A stretch of DNA of 64,000 bases, taken from contig WIXG01000282.1 in the NCBI GenBank assembly GCA_009869945.1, positions 40,416 through 104,415 on the forward strand, in the 5' to 3' direction. Source of the DNA: Mesaphorura yosii (taxonomy: Eukaryota; Arthropoda; Collembola; Poduromorpha; Tullbergiidae). The position numbers and the translations under genes are program-made. How positions within the stretch are numbered: the first letter of the stretch is position 1; each line of letters begins with the position of its first letter. The notes beneath the pieces were generated by a model. The model made no database searches. It saw nothing but the letters and a program-made list of their open reading frames with translations, and was not told the DNA's origin. Shown here one piece after another: positions 35,670 through 46,539 of the stretch.

Positions 35670-37115
35670 TCACCACGGTCTCCAGCAACTCATATCAGTC
35701 GCCTCGTCCTTTTTTGGTGTCACCAGCGACAAAGGGCGACTATCAGTGCCGGCGTGGGCGTGGCTCCTGTCTGAAGAATGCCTGGGCTTCGGGCGCAAGT
35801 GCTGAATGTGAGGGTGACTCGTCGACGTCGACGACGCCAGCGAGAGCGCCTGCTTTTCTTGCTGATGCTGCGCTGCATGCCGAATGACAGCCAGCGTCTG
35901 ACGTTGATGCCCGTGTCCATGACCATGACTGTGGCGGCGCTGATGACTATGACTTTGATACACATGAGATTTCCGGAAGGATGCCGCCCGATCACGATCT
36001 CGATCATGGCCCCCGTTCATCGCCATCGCGGCCGCGATTGGGTACGCAGGACCCGTTGCGAGGACGGAGTGCGAAAGCGAGTGCTTCGGCTGATGCGTCA
36101 CACCGGCGGCTGAAAACTGCGTCGGAGAAACGGTGAGCTCCAGCGGGACTTCAGGCGAAAGCAACGGAAGCGGCAGTGGCTGATGATGGCTGTGCTGCTG
36201 CATTTGCAGGTCATGTGCCTGTGCCTGGGATGGCGTCACCACGGACGGAGGGCTCTGACCAGGAAACAGGAACACAAACTCACCAGACGGAAGCCACGTC
36301 GGCACGAGTGACAAAAGCGGTTGCTGTTGCTGCTGCGAAGGTAGAGGCGGCGGCTGCTTTGAAATGACATTGACTTCGTTATTGTTAAGCTCGGGCAAGA
36401 CTGTGACGAGTCCGTCCTCGTCGAGTGCATGTGTGTTCCCATTCACAGTCGCATTAGCATGCATGTGCTGCTGCTGATTGTTGGCGGCGGCGACGCTCAG
36501 ATTGCAGTCTCCGATGCAGTCGGCCAAGTGACTCAGGAGGCTCCTGGTGACTGCACTGCTCGCCGCATCGCATGTGAGCGTCGACAGAAAACGGCCGACT
36601 TCCGCAATGCATTCGCTGAACCCTTCGCGAAATTTCAAGCTCACGTCAAGGCTGCTCATATGAAAGCCGCCGTGCTGGCTGTGGCGGTGCAGCGACTTCA
36701 GGTGCGAGACGGTCAGCTCGAGGATGTCTGCCTTCTCCAGCTTCGAGTGGCGAGCGGGGTCTTTGCGCATGGCGTCCAGCAGAATCGCCTTCAGCTCGTT
36801 GAGACAGTTGTTGATGCGCGCACGACGACGCTTTTCCATGATTGGCTTGTTGCTCTGCGATCCGTGCAAAAAATTGCCGAAATGAGAGCCGATCTTGTGA
36901 AAAACGTTACCGTTAAATTGCAATCTGAGAGGGGAAGCCTGACAAAAAGCCTCGCAAGGCTTGCTTACCCTTCGATTTTGGTTTCGGAGCGCCGCCTCAG
37001 ACAATTTGTGAATGATCGGCCATACCGAGCCGCCATTGCCATTTCCATGTGTCCCAGCGAGGCAGGAGCTGTCGTGCGACGCACTTGAAAGACTGGAACT
37101 CTCACTTGAGCACAT
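35670..37115 (-). CDS. Hairy/HES-family bHLH-Orange repressor, gene B
   Basis: Exons on the minus strand are 37115-36969 and 36854-35670, giving 443 residues. The intron (GTAAGC...CAG, 114 bp) sits at NQNRR|SNKPIMEKRRR, as in genes A and C. bHLH is at residues 50-106 and Orange at about 121-163. The shared motifs read PTWLPSGEFVFLFPG and SPEVPLELTVSP. The second half is rich in His, Gln and Ser, and ends SLVTPKKDEATDMSCWRPW. Role as for gene A: nuclear, Groucho-dependent repression. An ATG 22 codons further up (37181) is also in frame, but the Met-Cys-Ser start matches both paralogues. The intron is divisible by three and stop-free, so a retained-intron protein would carry 38 extra residues at the edge of the basic region. 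Confidence 0.95.
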   Translation of the reverse strand: MCSSESSSLSSASHDSSCLAGTHGNGNGGSVWPIIHKLSEAALRNQNRRVSKPCEAFCQASPLRLQFNGNVFHKIGSHFGNFLHGSQSNKPIMEKRRRARINNCLNELKAILLDAMRKDPARHSKLEKADILELTVSHLKSLHRHSQHGGFHMSSLDVSLKFREGFSECIAEVGRFLSTLTCDAASSAVTRSLLSHLADCIGDCNLSVAAANNQQQHMHANATVNGNTHALDEDGLVTVLPELNNNEVNVISKQPPPLPSQQQQQPLLSLVPTWLPSGEFVFLFPGQSPPSVVTPSQAQAHDLQMQQHSHHQPLPLPLLSPEVPLELTVSPTQFSAAGVTHQPKHSLSHSVLATGPAYPIAAAMAMNGGHDRDRDRAASFRKSHVYQSHSHQRRHSHGHGHGHQRQTLAVIRHAAQHQQEKQALSLASSTSTSHPHIQHLRPKPRHSSDRSHAHAGTDSRPLSLVTPKKDEATDMSCWRPW

Positions 37116-40100
37116 GATCACACTGGTTTTTACTGGGGCAGGCAGGCAGGAAGTTGGCGAACTGGGCAGCATTGCACTCATGAATTAATTGCAGTTGCAG
37201 AACGCTGCCAAATTAATCGTAGTGCAGCCGAGTAGTCAATTGTGGTCGAGAGTCAAGAGTCTCACGCAGACGAAGTTAACGAAGATGAAGACGCGGACGC
37301 GTTCACACTCACGTCTCACTCGTTCGACGCCCAAACTGATTCTGATTCTGACTCATCCCCGCTGCTGCTAAGCTACTGACTGCTGTGGTCGTCTCGTGTT
37401 GCTCATTGCTCATGCCTCATTGCCTGCCTGTACCTTGTCAAAATTAGTTTATGTTTGTGCGGTGATTGCACCATAAAAAAGTGTAAAGTGCGACCACAAA
37501 GAGCCAGCCGCACTCTGCCCATCCGCCCGCCCGTCGCTGTCGTTGCTCGACCAGATATGGTATTCAAGATTTAAGTGTTTTCACAATTAAACGGCTCGTC
37601 TGCTTTACCAAAATTGGCTGGATTTGGGGCAAAATGAAATAATTTGGCGTCTCTTTTGTGCCTTGATGGCTATAACTTCTCAATACTATGCTGAATTTAG
37701 GTGAAAGCTCTGTCATACCGGTGAGAAACCTCAAAAGACCCCGATTCAACGCAGGCAATACGAGTCCGTCCTTTAAAGAGTTAGAAATTAATCACCTAAA
37801 ATTTAAAAACATAATATTTAGGTAGCACTGTTCACAGTAATAGTTTAATGCCAAGAAGCTTCTGGTTCGAGTTTCAAGGCTTTCTCTGACGTTAGACATC
37901 GTCCGAGTCTGCTACGAATGTCTATTCCAAGGAGCCAAAAACAGGAAGCAGCAGCAGTTTGCCATCAGCATATCAGCATCAGCATCGGCGTCTCATATCG
38001 CATCTCATCACACGAATCCCGTGCGAGAGAATCAATCACAAAAGAATATTTGCCCTGTCGCACCATGCCGACTCGGTTCCCTTTCCTTTCGCTTTTCCTT
38101 TCCCCAGCGCTCAGCGCAGCGCCCTGCCACAGGTGACTGTGCCTGTCACGCCGTGCCATGCTAATCTGCAATCCATCATTCATCTTTACTTTGCAATGCA
38201 GTGACTTGGCTCGGCTTGCTACGCTACGCCTGTCAAGAACGGATTTCTTAAACTTTAAAACCAATTAGCCACGTCGCAAGTGATTCTTGCGTGCTGCTGC
38301 TGCACAGAAGTCCACGCTCAGTCATTTAATAGGCGAGATATGAGAATCCCAAACCACAAATCATCATCACTGCCATTCGTCATTTCATTTGCATTTAACC
38401 ACAGAATTACAAAATACGAAGTCCTCTTGTGCGCTCGCGTCTGCGCTTGTGCTTACGTCTGCCTTGAAGAAGAATTTAAGCGTTTAAAATCTGGCGTGGC
38501 TTGGCCCTCAGAACATTCAAAGTGTTAATTTCCATAATTACACTCTGTAAATTATCGGCTCGACCCGACACCTCAGCCAAAAGCAGAAGCAAAAATAAGC
38601 GCTCGTGGGCCAGTCGAAGTCGGGCTCGGACTCGAGCACTGCAAAGCAAGTGAGTAATTAGCGAAAGGGTGCAAATGCGTAGTAATTTTGAAAGAGATGA
38701 ATTCGAAATGTGAATGGCGATTTCGTTGGTCCGGTCGTCGTTAGTCGTTGGTGGGCTTCTGCTAATTACTTGCTAATCTGTCCGGCACGACGATATGACT
38801 TATGCCAATTCCAAGTCAAATAAAAGAAGCACACCACGCGTGAGCACACTTGCAAATTGCGAACTAGCTGGGCTATTATTAGTTCCGTAATTTTGCACTT
38901 TGCACTTGGAAATTGACTATTAACGGCTCTCTGCGCTACAGTCGGCGGTGTTGCTTTGTAAAACATTCCTCATTTATCTTAAATTCGCTAATTCACCACA
39001 CAATTCCGCCGTCTGCGGCGCGGCACGACACCCAGACGATAATTTCATCTTTTACCACCTTAATTAGAGTTCGATATGCAAAATCAGGACGAGAATGCAG
39101 TGCAAAGGCGAAGCGGTGGACGTCGACGTCGATTTCGAATAATGCCGGAGACGAAAATTGAGAATATTCCTTCTTATGGCATGCGACGGCACGTCCTCAC
39201 GTGTGACCTCGGCACCTTGACTGCTTTCGTAAACAAATCCCGGAAATACTTGAGATAATTGCAGTTTGCACGGGCTTGAATTATGCGATTATGCCTGCCA
39301 TGCAATTGGAAGTGAAAGATACACGAGATTTCAGTCGGGAGAGGAGAGAAGGAAATTTGTGGTGATTAGGAAAAGGACAACTGATACTTGATCAGCTTGT
39401 CAACATCTTTTGTACCCGACAATGGGAAATGTTTTCTACCGTACAAATTACTGAATAAATTACAATGCGCCTAAGCCGGATGTATAATTCGGTGAAAGAT
39501 GAGCCCAATAAACTCATAGTAATTTGAAACAGGTCGAAGCATCGATAATGCACCAATTCGATACAAATAAGAAATACGAGTACGCCACTAATTCATTTGG
39601 TAATTACTCTGAAAGTTGGGGTCAACAATACGAAGTTAGTGAGCAGTTGACGACGGCAAATAGAAATTGAGCCGAGCCCCGAATTGGAGAATCCAAGCTA
39701 TGAATTCGAACACAACCACATCACGGGCTGCTGTGACACAAGAATCGAGAATAGGCAAAAGAATGCACAGCAGTGCATGAAAGTAAGAGTGAAATCTTCA
39801 CATCGGAGCTGCACCAGGCTAAAAGCACAAAGATCGGTCGAGCCGAAGCGAAGCGAGGAGGGTTGAATTGAAAGTGGAAGATGTCATGCAGTGAATCAGT
39901 GCTGGGTTTTAAAGTGCAGGACAGGTGAAATTTGTTCTTGACATTGCATCGCGTTCAAATAAACTTGATCTTGAACCCTGGGCGGTGGTGGAACTCCTGA
40001 AAATGGTCCCTGCAGCGAGAGTGAGCGGGTACGTCATCGTAAAACAAACTTGGAGTGGAGATTTCGAGCCTTGCCTTGGAGGATCTGAACCAGTGTGAGG

Positions 40101-40612
40101 CCTTTGTACGGCCTCGGCCATAACGTGGAAATGGGACACCTGAGCCCGAGCCCAAATCTGGTTCAGCATGACGCAGACGCATGATGGAATGATGGAGTCT
40201 AACGTCGGTACAAAAGCACAAACAGCAGTACACGGCACAGGTGCAATAGCAATCAAGAATTACTAAAATCACATCACTGCTCAATTTAACATGCCTGCGT
40301 CCAGCACTGCCACTGTGGTGGTATGGTGGCTGGCTGTTTACCATAGAAATGAGTAGCGATAATCTTACGTTCTAAGGCCGCCGTTGAAAATAACCTGAAA
40401 ATGCAATCTTCATAAAAATGAGACAAAGTCAGCATACCTTTTTCACAGGACAAAGGACCTCGATGCTCTAAAGGGCATTAGACTCGTGCTTCCCAAATTA
40501 GCAAAATTCCAAATCAAACCCACTCCTTACGGCACAAAATTAAAGATACACTGTGCTCTGTCCACGAGTAGAAACATCCTCCTTGCTTAAGATCCAGGCG
40601 GGTGGGCAGAAA
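37116..40612. other. Intergenic, no gene recognised
   Basis: About 3.5 kb between hairy-like gene B (minus) and the VPS13-like gene (plus), so it should contain both promoters. I see no clear TATA box for either and no coding exon. A minus-strand frame at 37564-37758 is not recognisable. Confidence 0.5.
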
Positions 40613-43224
40613 ATGTTCAATACGATAACGATCAGTGTCCTCAACTGGTTTCTTGGAGACTACTTGGACATTACCGATTTGGATCTATCACTCTGGGAAG
40701 GTAATAACCGTCTGTGTGTGCGCTGGTGACTGGGCGAACTGACAGGCACGATGCACGAGTATTGAAGTCTGAAGCCTATGTTGTTCGCGCAGGTGAATTC
40801 ACGCTCAACAATGTCGCCATCAAAAGCACTGCCATTCACGCTTTTCGGCTGCCTTATCACGTCGTTGCCGGAAATGTTGGGAAACTGTCTGTCAAGCTTC
40901 CATGGAGAAATATTTACACGAGCCCCGTCGAAGTCGTGCTCACCGACGTGCATATGGTCATAATAGAGTCAAGGATGGTGCCTTACGACCAGGAAGCTCA
41001 GGAGGCCGAGTTCCTCGCCTATAAAATGGCACACTTGAAGTACATGGAGGACAAAGACAAAGAACTTGAACGCCAAGGGTCGACTGGGTCCGCATCTTCT
41101 GGTGGCTCTGGTTCCGGAAGTGCAATCCAAGTCCCCGTGCTGACGCAGTCGCCGTCGTTCAGTGAAAACCTCGCCGCAGCGATTCTGCGTAATTTGACGG
41201 TGCGAGTTGAGTCTGTCCACATCCTCTACGAAGAAAATGACCCAGTGTATCAGCCGTTCAGTCTTGGAATCGTGCTTTCTGTCCTGACGCTGGAAACGAC
41301 GAACGAAAAGGGCACGCGGACCTTCGTTCCTGAGGAGATACCACTGCTCTATAAAGTAATGCAACAGTAACCTGTAGTAATTGCTTGGCTTAAATCCTCA
41401 ACCTTGACCTCAAGTCAAGTCACTTGCCTAAAATTCTCGACTGTCAATCAGCTTGTCAATCTTCACGGTTTCGGAGTGTACATGAACATCGATGACAACA
41501 TCACGAGGTACGGCCAATCAAGTCTGAACGCTGAAGCTAAAGAAGTTATACAGAAGCTGGGCGCACTTGTCAAAGACAAAGAGAAAGTTCGCTCACTAAA
41601 TTACAGTAATGACAAGATTACAGTTTAAGTGTTCAGGCAATTATTCGTGCTTTTCCATTGCAAATGATGAAATTAATTCGACTTCAACTTTGGGTTTGGT
41701 TTTGGCAGTTGTTGGACCAATCGTGACGTCCGCACTCTCGGCGCAAATCAAATCAGTTAATCGGCCAGACAAGAGCGTACCACCGTTCAGTATTCCGAAA
41801 ACTTCTATACAAATGGGAGTACAACGATTCGTAATAGGTAATTGTAGCCCAGGAAAACTGAAACTTGGTTTAATTGAAAGCTAAATACTTTATTTTGTTC
41901 AGTGATGTCAACCCTCCAGTTCGTGAATATCATCCGCCTGGCAAAGAAGATCACTGGCATCAGTGGCGAAGCAGCTCAGGCTTGGAGAAAGTACAGGCCG
42001 CTCGTGAATCAGTACAAAGGACATTACAAGCAATGGTAAGTTCTTAAAATTAAGCTTACTTGTGTTGGTTGCCCCTGTGAAATCTGAATTTTTGCTGAAT
42101 TTTCTGGTGTGTGTTTGCAGGTGGAGGTTCGCAATTATGTGTGTACTGTCCGAGATCCAAACCAGACGGGATATTTGGAGTTGGAAGAGTTTTAAGGCAC
42201 ATATTCAACATTGTAAGGAATACACTGAGGTGAGAAACCATTAGAATCCGTGCTCGTGTATCGACCGGATTGGAATTACTTCGGTAATTATAGCGTAATT
42301 ACATTACGTTTAGGCGCTGGTTCGGGTCAAGCTCGCCGACACTTACACAAACGTGCTGTTGAAATGGACTAATCATTTCTTGCCGTTGACGAGCACAGAC
42401 GAAGAATGCATTCGAACATACGAGGCACAGCTGAACATCCTCAGTTTGATGCTATGCCGGAAGAAAGCTCAAATAATAACCAAGCGTCATGAAGAGTTTG
42501 CCCGAAAGCACCATTCACAAGGATGGTTGAGCAACCTCTACGATTGGAAGGTCCTGGAGGAGCACTCTGACGATCTCACGCAATTTCTGGCAGCGCCATG
42601 GACGATGGCGGAAAAGGAAAAGCTGATCCTGGCTGCGGACTTCTGCGAATCCGAAGAACCGCAACCGGATCCAGGATCCAACCTGATTTATCCACTCGCC
42701 TTTATCGGATTCAGAGCTGCTCTAATTGCAAAAGAAATGAGTGTAACCGTTAAGGACTATGAAACCAATGCGGACGGGGATCAAATTCTGCAAATTAAGA
42801 TTAGTAACTTGCAAACGAGGTGAGAAAATGAACTAAAGAGGCACAAATAACAAGTGAAGTCATTTTCTCCATATTTAGCTTTGAGACTCGGCCAGCAAGC
42901 AATGGCTCCAGAATACGACTGCAGATGAAGAGTGTTGAAGTGACTGGCCAGTCAACACACTCAGCAGCGTTCGACGACGAGGACTCAAACTTCTTACTCA
43001 AGGCGGTCAGCACGAAACCAGGCCAGAACCTAGACATTTGCTACGAGAAATTCCCGTTTGACTCGCCCACGGCGGATGAGAAGTTATCGCTGACCTTCGC
43101 AAACGCGATTGAGATTGTGAACCACGCCGCAACTGTGCAAAAGATAATGAGTCTGATTTCGCAAGCCACCCGGCCATACAGCTTCTACAGCAGCAAAATG
43201 CCGTGGTTGCATGAAATCATATAA
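40613..43224 (+). CDS. Short VPS13-like lipid-transfer protein (N-terminal chorein/RBG module only)
   Basis: Eight exons (40613-40700, 40793-41355, 41452-41605, 41709-41837, 41903-42035, 42121-42229, 42314-42819, 42879-43224) join in phase to 675 residues. The start (VLNWFLGDYLDITDLDLSLW, then GEFTLNNVAI) is the chorein region. LPWRNIYTSPVEVVL, LYKLVNLHGFGVYMN, KQWWRFAI, RRDIWSWKSFKAH and CYEKFPFDSP track VPS13A/C over roughly their first 600 residues. A Ser/Gly-rich linker sits near residue 160. Full VPS13 proteins exceed 3000 residues and form a bridge that moves phospholipids between organelle membranes. This one ends at a TAA with a polyA signal 50 nt later, and an unrelated gene follows on the other strand. 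It lacks the WD40-like, ATG2-C and PH-like parts. It may be a specialised short paralogue or a truncated duplicate; all eight exons are intact. Confidence 0.9.
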
Positions 43225-43232
43225 CCAACAAT

Positions 43233-43238
43233 TTTATT
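43233..43238 (-). terminator. Polyadenylation signal, Gln/Pro/Gly-rich protein gene
   Basis: AATAAA on the minus strand, about 240 nt past the 43481 stop. It lies within the 3' end of the VPS13-like gene. Confidence 0.5.
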
Positions 43239-43273
43239 AATTTAACACAAAATTTGATTCCAACTTCGTCAGG

Positions 43274-43279
43274 AATAAA
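43274..43279 (+). terminator. Polyadenylation signal, VPS13-like gene
   Basis: AATAAA 50 nt after the TAA at 43222-43224. With the minus-strand signal at 43233 it implies that the two convergent transcripts overlap slightly. Confidence 0.65.
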
Positions 43280-43480
43280 ACTCCAATGCAACTCGTAATC
43301 TCAATTTCTCCAGCGCGAGCGGCCTTCCTCAGTTGGGCATGAGTTATCCAGCCTGTGCCTATGCGTGTGCGCCTGTGGCAGTTTTAAACAGACCTGGAAA
43401 CAAAATTGCACCCAGTGGAACGAAGTTGACTTGATCTACGCAATCAAAATCAAAATTTGGATTAAGAAATGCAGCATGCA

Positions 43481-44098
43481 CTATTTTGGCCCCCGCATAA
43501 ATGACTTACAGTTCGGATTTTGCCCTGAGCCATGGTTTTGCCCTCCGACAGGAGGAAATTGAGGGAACGTCCATGGAATCTGTGGTGGTTTCACTCCTGG
43601 AAACGGAAGGGAAGTACCGTTCGTTTCTGGCATAGTTGTTTTGTCCGTCCCAGGAGTCGAGGTTGCAGGTGTAGTCGAAGTAGGCGCAGCTTCTGTTACA
43701 GCGGGCGCTTCTGCGGCGGACGGTGCCTGAGCTTGACCTTGGTCAACAGGTGCGGCAGCAGGCGCTGCTCCTCCAGCCGCAGGCTGCTGCTGACCCACTT
43801 GTTGACCAGAGGGATTGTTTAGATCTTGAACAATCTGGCCATTCTGTCCAGACTGACCCGGTACTTGCCCGCTGGGTTGTGCTTGCCCAGGCAGTTGCTG
43901 TTGTCCTCCGGGTGCTCCCAGCATCTGTCCAGGTCCACCAGGTTGCTGTTGGCCGCCCGGTACTCCCTGTCCTTGTCCAAGAGGCCCCTGCCCAGGCTCT
44001 TGTTGACCGAATTGTGGACGTGCAGAAACGTCAGCAATCAGCAGATGCGCAAAGACAAGGCACGCAATAAGGAACGATGCGAGTGAATTCCGGTCCAT
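43481..44098 (-). CDS. Secreted Gln/Pro/Gly-rich low-complexity protein
   Basis: A 205-residue frame. Residues 1-27 are a clear signal peptide (hydrophobic core LIACLVFAHLLIA, then DVSA|RP). The mature part has irregular QGQG/PGGQQQ/PGQ repeats to about residue 120, an Ala/Pro/Thr-rich segment, then a Pro/Phe-rich end (PPQIPWTFPQFPPVG). No domain is recognised. Such proteins are often structural, cuticular, silk- or mucin-like; that is an inference. The C-terminus is uncertain: a consensus donor (T|GTAAGT at 43509-43504) precedes the stop, and splicing to an acceptor at 43394 would replace the last residues with about 11 others, ending at 43359. A TATA box 93 bp upstream and a polyA signal support it as a gene. 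Confidence 0.75.
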   Translation of the reverse strand: MDRNSLASFLIACLVFAHLLIADVSARPQFGQQEPGQGPLGQGQGVPGGQQQPGGPGQMLGAPGGQQQLPGQAQPSGQVPGQSGQNGQIVQDLNNPSGQQVGQQQPAAGGAAPAAAPVDQGQAQAPSAAEAPAVTEAAPTSTTPATSTPGTDKTTMPETNGTSLPFPGVKPPQIPWTFPQFPPVGGQNHGSGQNPNCKSFMRGPK

Positions 44099-44163
44099 AT
44101 TCTTTTTCTTGGCTCCAAGCTACCGAATTGATTTCTGAATCAGCACCGAGGCTAAAATAATAC

Positions 44164-44198
44164 TGCGCTCAAATACGAGCAGCTGACGTGCTTTTATA
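44164..44198 (-). promoter_or_regulatory. TATA box and probable initiator, Gln/Pro/Gly-rich protein gene
   Basis: TATAAAAG on the minus strand (44198-44191), with a GCAGTA initiator-like site whose A is at 44164, 34 bp downstream. The implied 5' UTR is about 65 nt. Confidence 0.6.
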
Positions 44199-46117
44199 CT
44201 GCTAATTAATCTCGATTCGCCTGGCCTTGCCTTTACATAGAAAAGCTTTAAAAGTGGTTCAGTTCAGAATTAATAATTGACGCCTGCTCAGAAACTTTTC
44301 CAAGGTGTGCGTGAAATGTGTGACTTTTTATTGCACTAGTATAATCTCTGTCGCAGACGGCAATTTTCGGTTTATTAACGAAATTTTAGCAATAGCAATT
44401 AGCAAGAATTACGTTCACAAGCAATCAAGCAATAGTGATTGACGCAATCAAAGATGTTAACTACTTCTTCTGCTGCTGGAGTCATCAGGAAGGAATCAAT
44501 TACACGTTTCATATTGCTTTGACTTAGCCTCCATTCAATAAACACCGTGATAAAAGTATTATAAGAGTTTTACTCTCAGGTCTCAGAATACGAGGTTTGC
44601 AATTCTACTGGGACCTTGAAGTTATGAACCAGATCACGTTCGGGATTTAAAACAGCTGAGATGATCCTATTACTTATGACTTATTACGGGATTGTTCATT
44701 TATTCTCGGTTGTGATGTGATGCAGGCGGAACTTTCAATAATAACTTATCGAATGTTGACTCACCCACGTACTGAATCTACTTAAAAGCATAGATTCATT
44801 TTCTTCGGCCTAAATATTGACTGATGTGTGGAGTCCAACGCATAATCAAAATCATGATCATATTGAACCCTTCCTAAGACAAAGGAGTCAAAGGACGCGT
44901 TAAGAAAGCACTTGGCACTGGCACTTCTCCAAGTGCAGCTTGAGTTTTGTCTTTAAGAACGTGAACGCCTTGACTGTGACTTCAGAACGAAGGTTTTGCC
45001 TGTGTGCGTGTGGGAACGGGACGGCCGCAGAGTTCTCACGTCAAAGAATTCCGACGAGTCAATCCACAGCACGAGAGTCCAACGCAGCGCAGAAGACCGA
45101 AGACAGGCAGACGCTGGGCCGACATCCTCACCGGCTCACTTTAAATTTCCACGCGCCGGTGCGCCAGTCGCGCTTCATCCACCTGCTGACCACTCGCGCA
45201 GAAGTGTGTGGCCTTGATCTTGGCCTTAATAGGCATCATTTTCATTTTAATGACCAAACTGTTCCATCCCGTGTCACATCGTCGTAAGAGGGAATAGAAG
45301 TTGTCGTCCGTTTCAGGGAGGTCCAATTATATTACTGCTGTGCGCCATGCCTTGCCATAATTCAAATCAAAATGAAAAATTCTTGCTTCATTCTTGAATT
45401 AAGATTAATAATAATCCGAGATAATGTCACTCTCTCTTCTCGTCTCTACTGCTTGGTTGGGAGGACGTCTCGCAGACGAGACAATGACATCATTTGTCGA
45501 GCTGTTGTGTCTGTGTCGTGTGTCGAGATCTTGAAAAGAATCTTGGAGGCTCCGAGACAGCACGCCAACAATAAATACGATGCAAAACTTGAAACTGAAG
45601 AACTGTCTTGCTTCTAGCACGCAGGCAGGACGTCCAACAACGTGCTTTATGAAGTCCCGCACGCACGCATTATAATTCCATAAATAATTTATGAATATGA
45701 GTTTTTGTAAAATCGAGCTCTCGATTCTGAGTTGAGTTGAAGCTTGTCTGAAGTGGACTGTGGGCTCTCCGCTCTAGGCCTAGTTTGACTTAGCACTTGG
45801 CGTTGCTATTCCTCCAAGAAGTGCAAATAAATGTAATCAGAATTCAGAAATCGCTGTGCCGTGTCATCGATCTGAACACAGATGAAGCTCGACAATCTAA
45901 GCACAGACACTGCACGCCCAGACGAAAGGATACTCAGCGCTGAAAGCTGAGACCACACTGATCATGATCATCGACTGATTTCATCTTTGACCACTTAATT
46001 TTATTAATGTTGAAACATAAATTTTTGGTTCGCTTTCCGTGATGGGGAGCTGTTGCCCCCAGGTCCGTTCACTCTACTACAGAACGTGCGACACAGAAGG
46101 ACTGAGCCCAAGCACAA
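44199..46117. other. Intergenic, no gene recognised
   Basis: Nothing coding was recognised. In particular I searched for the missing upstream part of the AIFM3-like fragment (Rieske CxH motifs, GGGPAA-type Rossmann motif) and did not find it. A TGTGGGAAC Su(H)-type match is at 45009-45017. Confidence 0.5.
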
Positions 46118-46539
46118 ATGCTTCGACAGCACAACTATGACGGGAAATTTATCATGGTGGCAGCTGACAAGAATCTGCCGTACGACAGGACAGTGCTGAG
46201 CAAGTTTCCAGGCTCTGAATGGGAATCGATTAAATTACGGTCAAGGTTAATTGACTAATTGACCTTTGATCTGTCGCCAGTTCACGAAAGCTTCCCGAAG
46301 CACTTCCTGGGCGTGACCTGAAGAACGTAGTCTACCTGCACAACATTGAGCAGTCAGCTTTCAACGCCACATCCTCGGTCGGGAAGCAAGTCATCATATA
46401 CGGCTCGAGGTTCTTCGCCATGAAACTCGCGTTCTCGCTCGAAGTCAAGGCGAGCAAAATCTTCATGCTTTCGAACGATTACGTGCCTTTTCTCAATGTA
46501 TTTGGCGACACCATCGCAACTATCCCAACTTCGAATTGA
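46118..46539 (+). pseudogene. Fragment of an AIFM3-like FAD/NAD oxidoreductase
   Basis: Two open blocks, 46118-46245 and 46281-46539, join across a 35-bp GTTAAT...CAG gap to 128 residues. MLRQHNYDGKF and LPYDRTVLSKF match the AIFM3 segment after its first Rossmann motif; LPEALPGRDLKNVVYL, GKQVIIYGSRFFAMKLAFSL and VPFLNVFGD match the next part. Whole AIFM3 proteins are about 600 residues with a Rieske domain and two nucleotide-binding folds. Here the Rieske domain, the FAD-binding glycine loop and the C-terminal half are absent. The remaining NAD-type loop has lost its last glycine (GSRFFA for GxSFIG). It is probably a decayed gene piece. A 35-bp intron is shorter than any other here, so the gap may be a mutation rather than an intron. 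Confidence 0.6.
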
